From: CAISDA01 sp050258555
Lineage (GTDB): Bacteria; Bacteroidota; Ignavibacteria; UBA10030; UBA8401
NCBI GenBank assembly: GCA_050258555.1
Contig: JBLMZA010000007.1
Span: 1 to 17,512, forward strand
DNA length: 17,512 bases
Reading direction: 5' to 3'
This document shows positions 16,364 to 17,512 of the stretch, piece by piece. The translations under genes were made by a program, and so were the position numbers. Numbering within the stretch: position 1 is the stretch's first letter; every line of letters starts with the position of its first letter. The notes under the pieces were generated by a model. That model made no database searches, was not told where the DNA came from, and saw nothing but the letters and a program-made list of their open reading frames with translations.

Positions 16364-17493
16364 TAGGACCCGAGTCCCGCTTCGATCAAAAGCGGTTCGA
16401 TGCGGACGGGCGTGCACGAGTGCGCCGAACGGCGGATCGCCTCCATGACGCAAAAAGTTTCGATCGCTTCTTCGAGATCCGGAGAGTACGGCGTGCCATC
16501 GATCAGCGCCTGCGCAAAATACTCGGCGTAGTTGGCGAACTCTCCGTAGTGCATGCCGTGGATCTCGCTGTTGAAATAATAATGCCGGTACTCATAGAGC
16601 GGATCCTCGCAGACTTCCGTTCCGTCATCCTGCGTGTAGCGGTATTTCATGTCGTGATACTGCGCATTGCTCGTGTTCCTCGAGCCGAAAAGCGTCAGCT
16701 CGATCGAGTTGCGCACCGAGGGCATCTCCTTCAATCCGTAATGACCCATCGCGCGCGCAAGCACGCCGCTTGCGCTTCTGAGATTGACCGTATAGAGATC
16801 GAACCCCTTCACGCCGTAGCGCTTCCCGAGCGCGCTTTGGGAGCCGTAGGCCTGCACTTCGTCGATCCTTCCGGCATACCACCGGACCAGGTCCACAGGG
16901 TGGCTCAATCCGAGAAAGATCCAGTCGGTGTCTGTCGCGGCCCACGGGCTTTTTTCATAGAACCAGTCCATGCGGTGCATGTAATGCGCATCGATCAGTT
17001 CGAGCGCGCCCACGTGTCCGGCTTCGTAGGCGGCGCGCTGGCGCCGGAAGCTTTCGAAAAAGCGCGTGCTTTGTCCGGCCAATAGCTTTCTGCCGCTTGC
17101 GCGCGAAGCCGAAAGAATCCGGCGCGCATCCTCCATCGAATTCACGAGAGGCTTTGTGCAGATGACATCCTTGCCCGCTTCGAATGCCTGGACGATATGC
17201 GTCCCGTGCAGCGCATCGGGCGTGTAGATGGCCACGATGTCGATATCGGGCCGGGCAAGCATCTCCTCGTAGCGCACGGTATAGAAAAGATCGGGAAGCA
17301 CGCGGCGCGTCTCTTCGATTTTTTCCGGTGAAAGATCGCATCCGGCCGCCGCCTCGCAGCGCGCCGTGCGGCCGAGCCCGGCAAGGAGCGTGCGTCCCTC
17401 ATGAAGGCCGACGACGCCGATGCGCTTTTTTGCGCCGTCATAGGGCGTGCGTCTGGACTGCTCGCGCAGTTTCTGTTCAAGAAAGTCGATCAT
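16363..17493 (-). CDS. Gfo/Idh/MocA-family NAD(P)-dependent oxidoreductase
   Basis: The protein has 376 residues and is cytoplasmic. After a 23-residue N-terminal extension, KRIGVVGLHEG (23-33) begins the Rossmann fold; the usual third glycine of GxGxxG is not in its normal place. DIVAIYTPDALHGTHIVQAFEAGKDVICTKPL contains the family's K114-P115 motif. GLSHPVDLVRWY carries H198 and D201, matching the catalytic region of the C-terminal domain. Members oxidise or reduce sugars, sugar alcohols, inositols or glycosides, or act in redox-assisted glycoside cleavage. It is the only minus-strand gene and converges on the UroD-like gene with a 25-bp gap, so it belongs to another transcript that starts beyond the right edge or close to it. 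The start at 17493 is supported by a strong ribosome site. Family certain, substrate unknown. Confidence 0.93.
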   Translation of the reverse strand: MIDFLEQKLREQSRRTPYDGAKKRIGVVGLHEGRTLLAGLGRTARCEAAAGCDLSPEKIEETRRVLPDLFYTVRYEEMLARPDIDIVAIYTPDALHGTHIVQAFEAGKDVICTKPLVNSMEDARRILSASRASGRKLLAGQSTRFFESFRRQRAAYEAGHVGALELIDAHYMHRMDWFYEKSPWAATDTDWIFLGLSHPVDLVRWYAGRIDEVQAYGSQSALGKRYGVKGFDLYTVNLRSASGVLARAMGHYGLKEMPSVRNSIELTLFGSRNTSNAQYHDMKYRYTQDDGTEVCEDPLYEYRHYYFNSEIHGMHYGEFANYAEYFAQALIDGTPYSPDLEEAIETFCVMEAIRRSAHSCTPVRIEPLLIEAGLGS

Positions 17494-17503
17494 GATCGGC
17501 GTG

Positions 17504-17512
17504 CCTTCCTTT
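17504..17512 (-). promoter_or_regulatory. Ribosome binding site of the oxidoreductase gene
   Basis: On the minus strand AAAGGAAGG lies 10 bases before the ATG at 17493. It fixes the start although the frame stays open to the window edge. Confidence 0.6.

Overview
The window is GC-rich and almost fully coding. It looks like part of a carbohydrate-utilisation locus from a bacterium of the Fibrobacterota-Chlorobiota-Bacteroidota (FCB) assemblage. The taxonomic clue is the protein at 999-3071, which ends in a textbook type IX secretion (Por) C-terminal sorting domain containing QNYPNPFNP. The high GC and the SSS/GH38/UroD-like/MocA gene mix fit GC-rich FCB candidate phyla better than classical Bacteroidetes. 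That placement is inference. No SusC/SusD pair, rRNA, tRNA, mobile element or CRISPR array is visible.

Layout: eight genes run on the plus strand with very small gaps (57, 1, 9, 31, 41, -44 and 1 bp). In order they are: the C-terminal part of a GH127/DUF1680 beta-L-arabinofuranosidase-type enzyme (1-941, cut by the window edge); a secreted T9SS-sorted protein with a Big2-like domain and an unrecognised conserved core (999-3071); a secreted glycogen-debranching-like (alpha/alpha)6 glycosidase (3073-6447); a LacI-family regulator (6457-7530); a secreted multidomain GH2 enzyme with a malectin-like module (7562-11098); a sodium:solute symporter (11140-12948); a GH38 alpha-mannosidase (12905-15307); and a UroD-fold protein (15309-16337). 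A Gfo/Idh/MocA oxidoreductase lies on the minus strand (16363-17493), convergent with the run. A short GC hairpin sits at the junction. No stretch longer than about 60 bp is without a gene.

How the genes may work together (inference): secreted enzymes (GH2, the debranching-like enzyme, the T9SS-sorted protein and possibly the GH127 enzyme) trim a heteroglycan outside the cytoplasm. The SSS symporter imports the released sugar or small glycoside. Cytoplasmic GH38, the UroD-like protein and the MocA-type dehydrogenase process it further. The embedded LacI-family protein probably senses the imported sugar and controls the run. The mixture of arabinofuranosidase-, galactosidase/glucuronidase-, glucosidase- and mannosidase-type folds points to a branched, chemically mixed glycan, but the substrate cannot be read from sequence alone.

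The parts most worth following up are the unknown core of the T9SS-sorted protein and its tight coupling to the debranching-like enzyme, the odd C-terminal architecture of the GH2 protein, and the UroD-like protein with an H-x-C plus P-S-H metal-site pattern inside a sugar operon.
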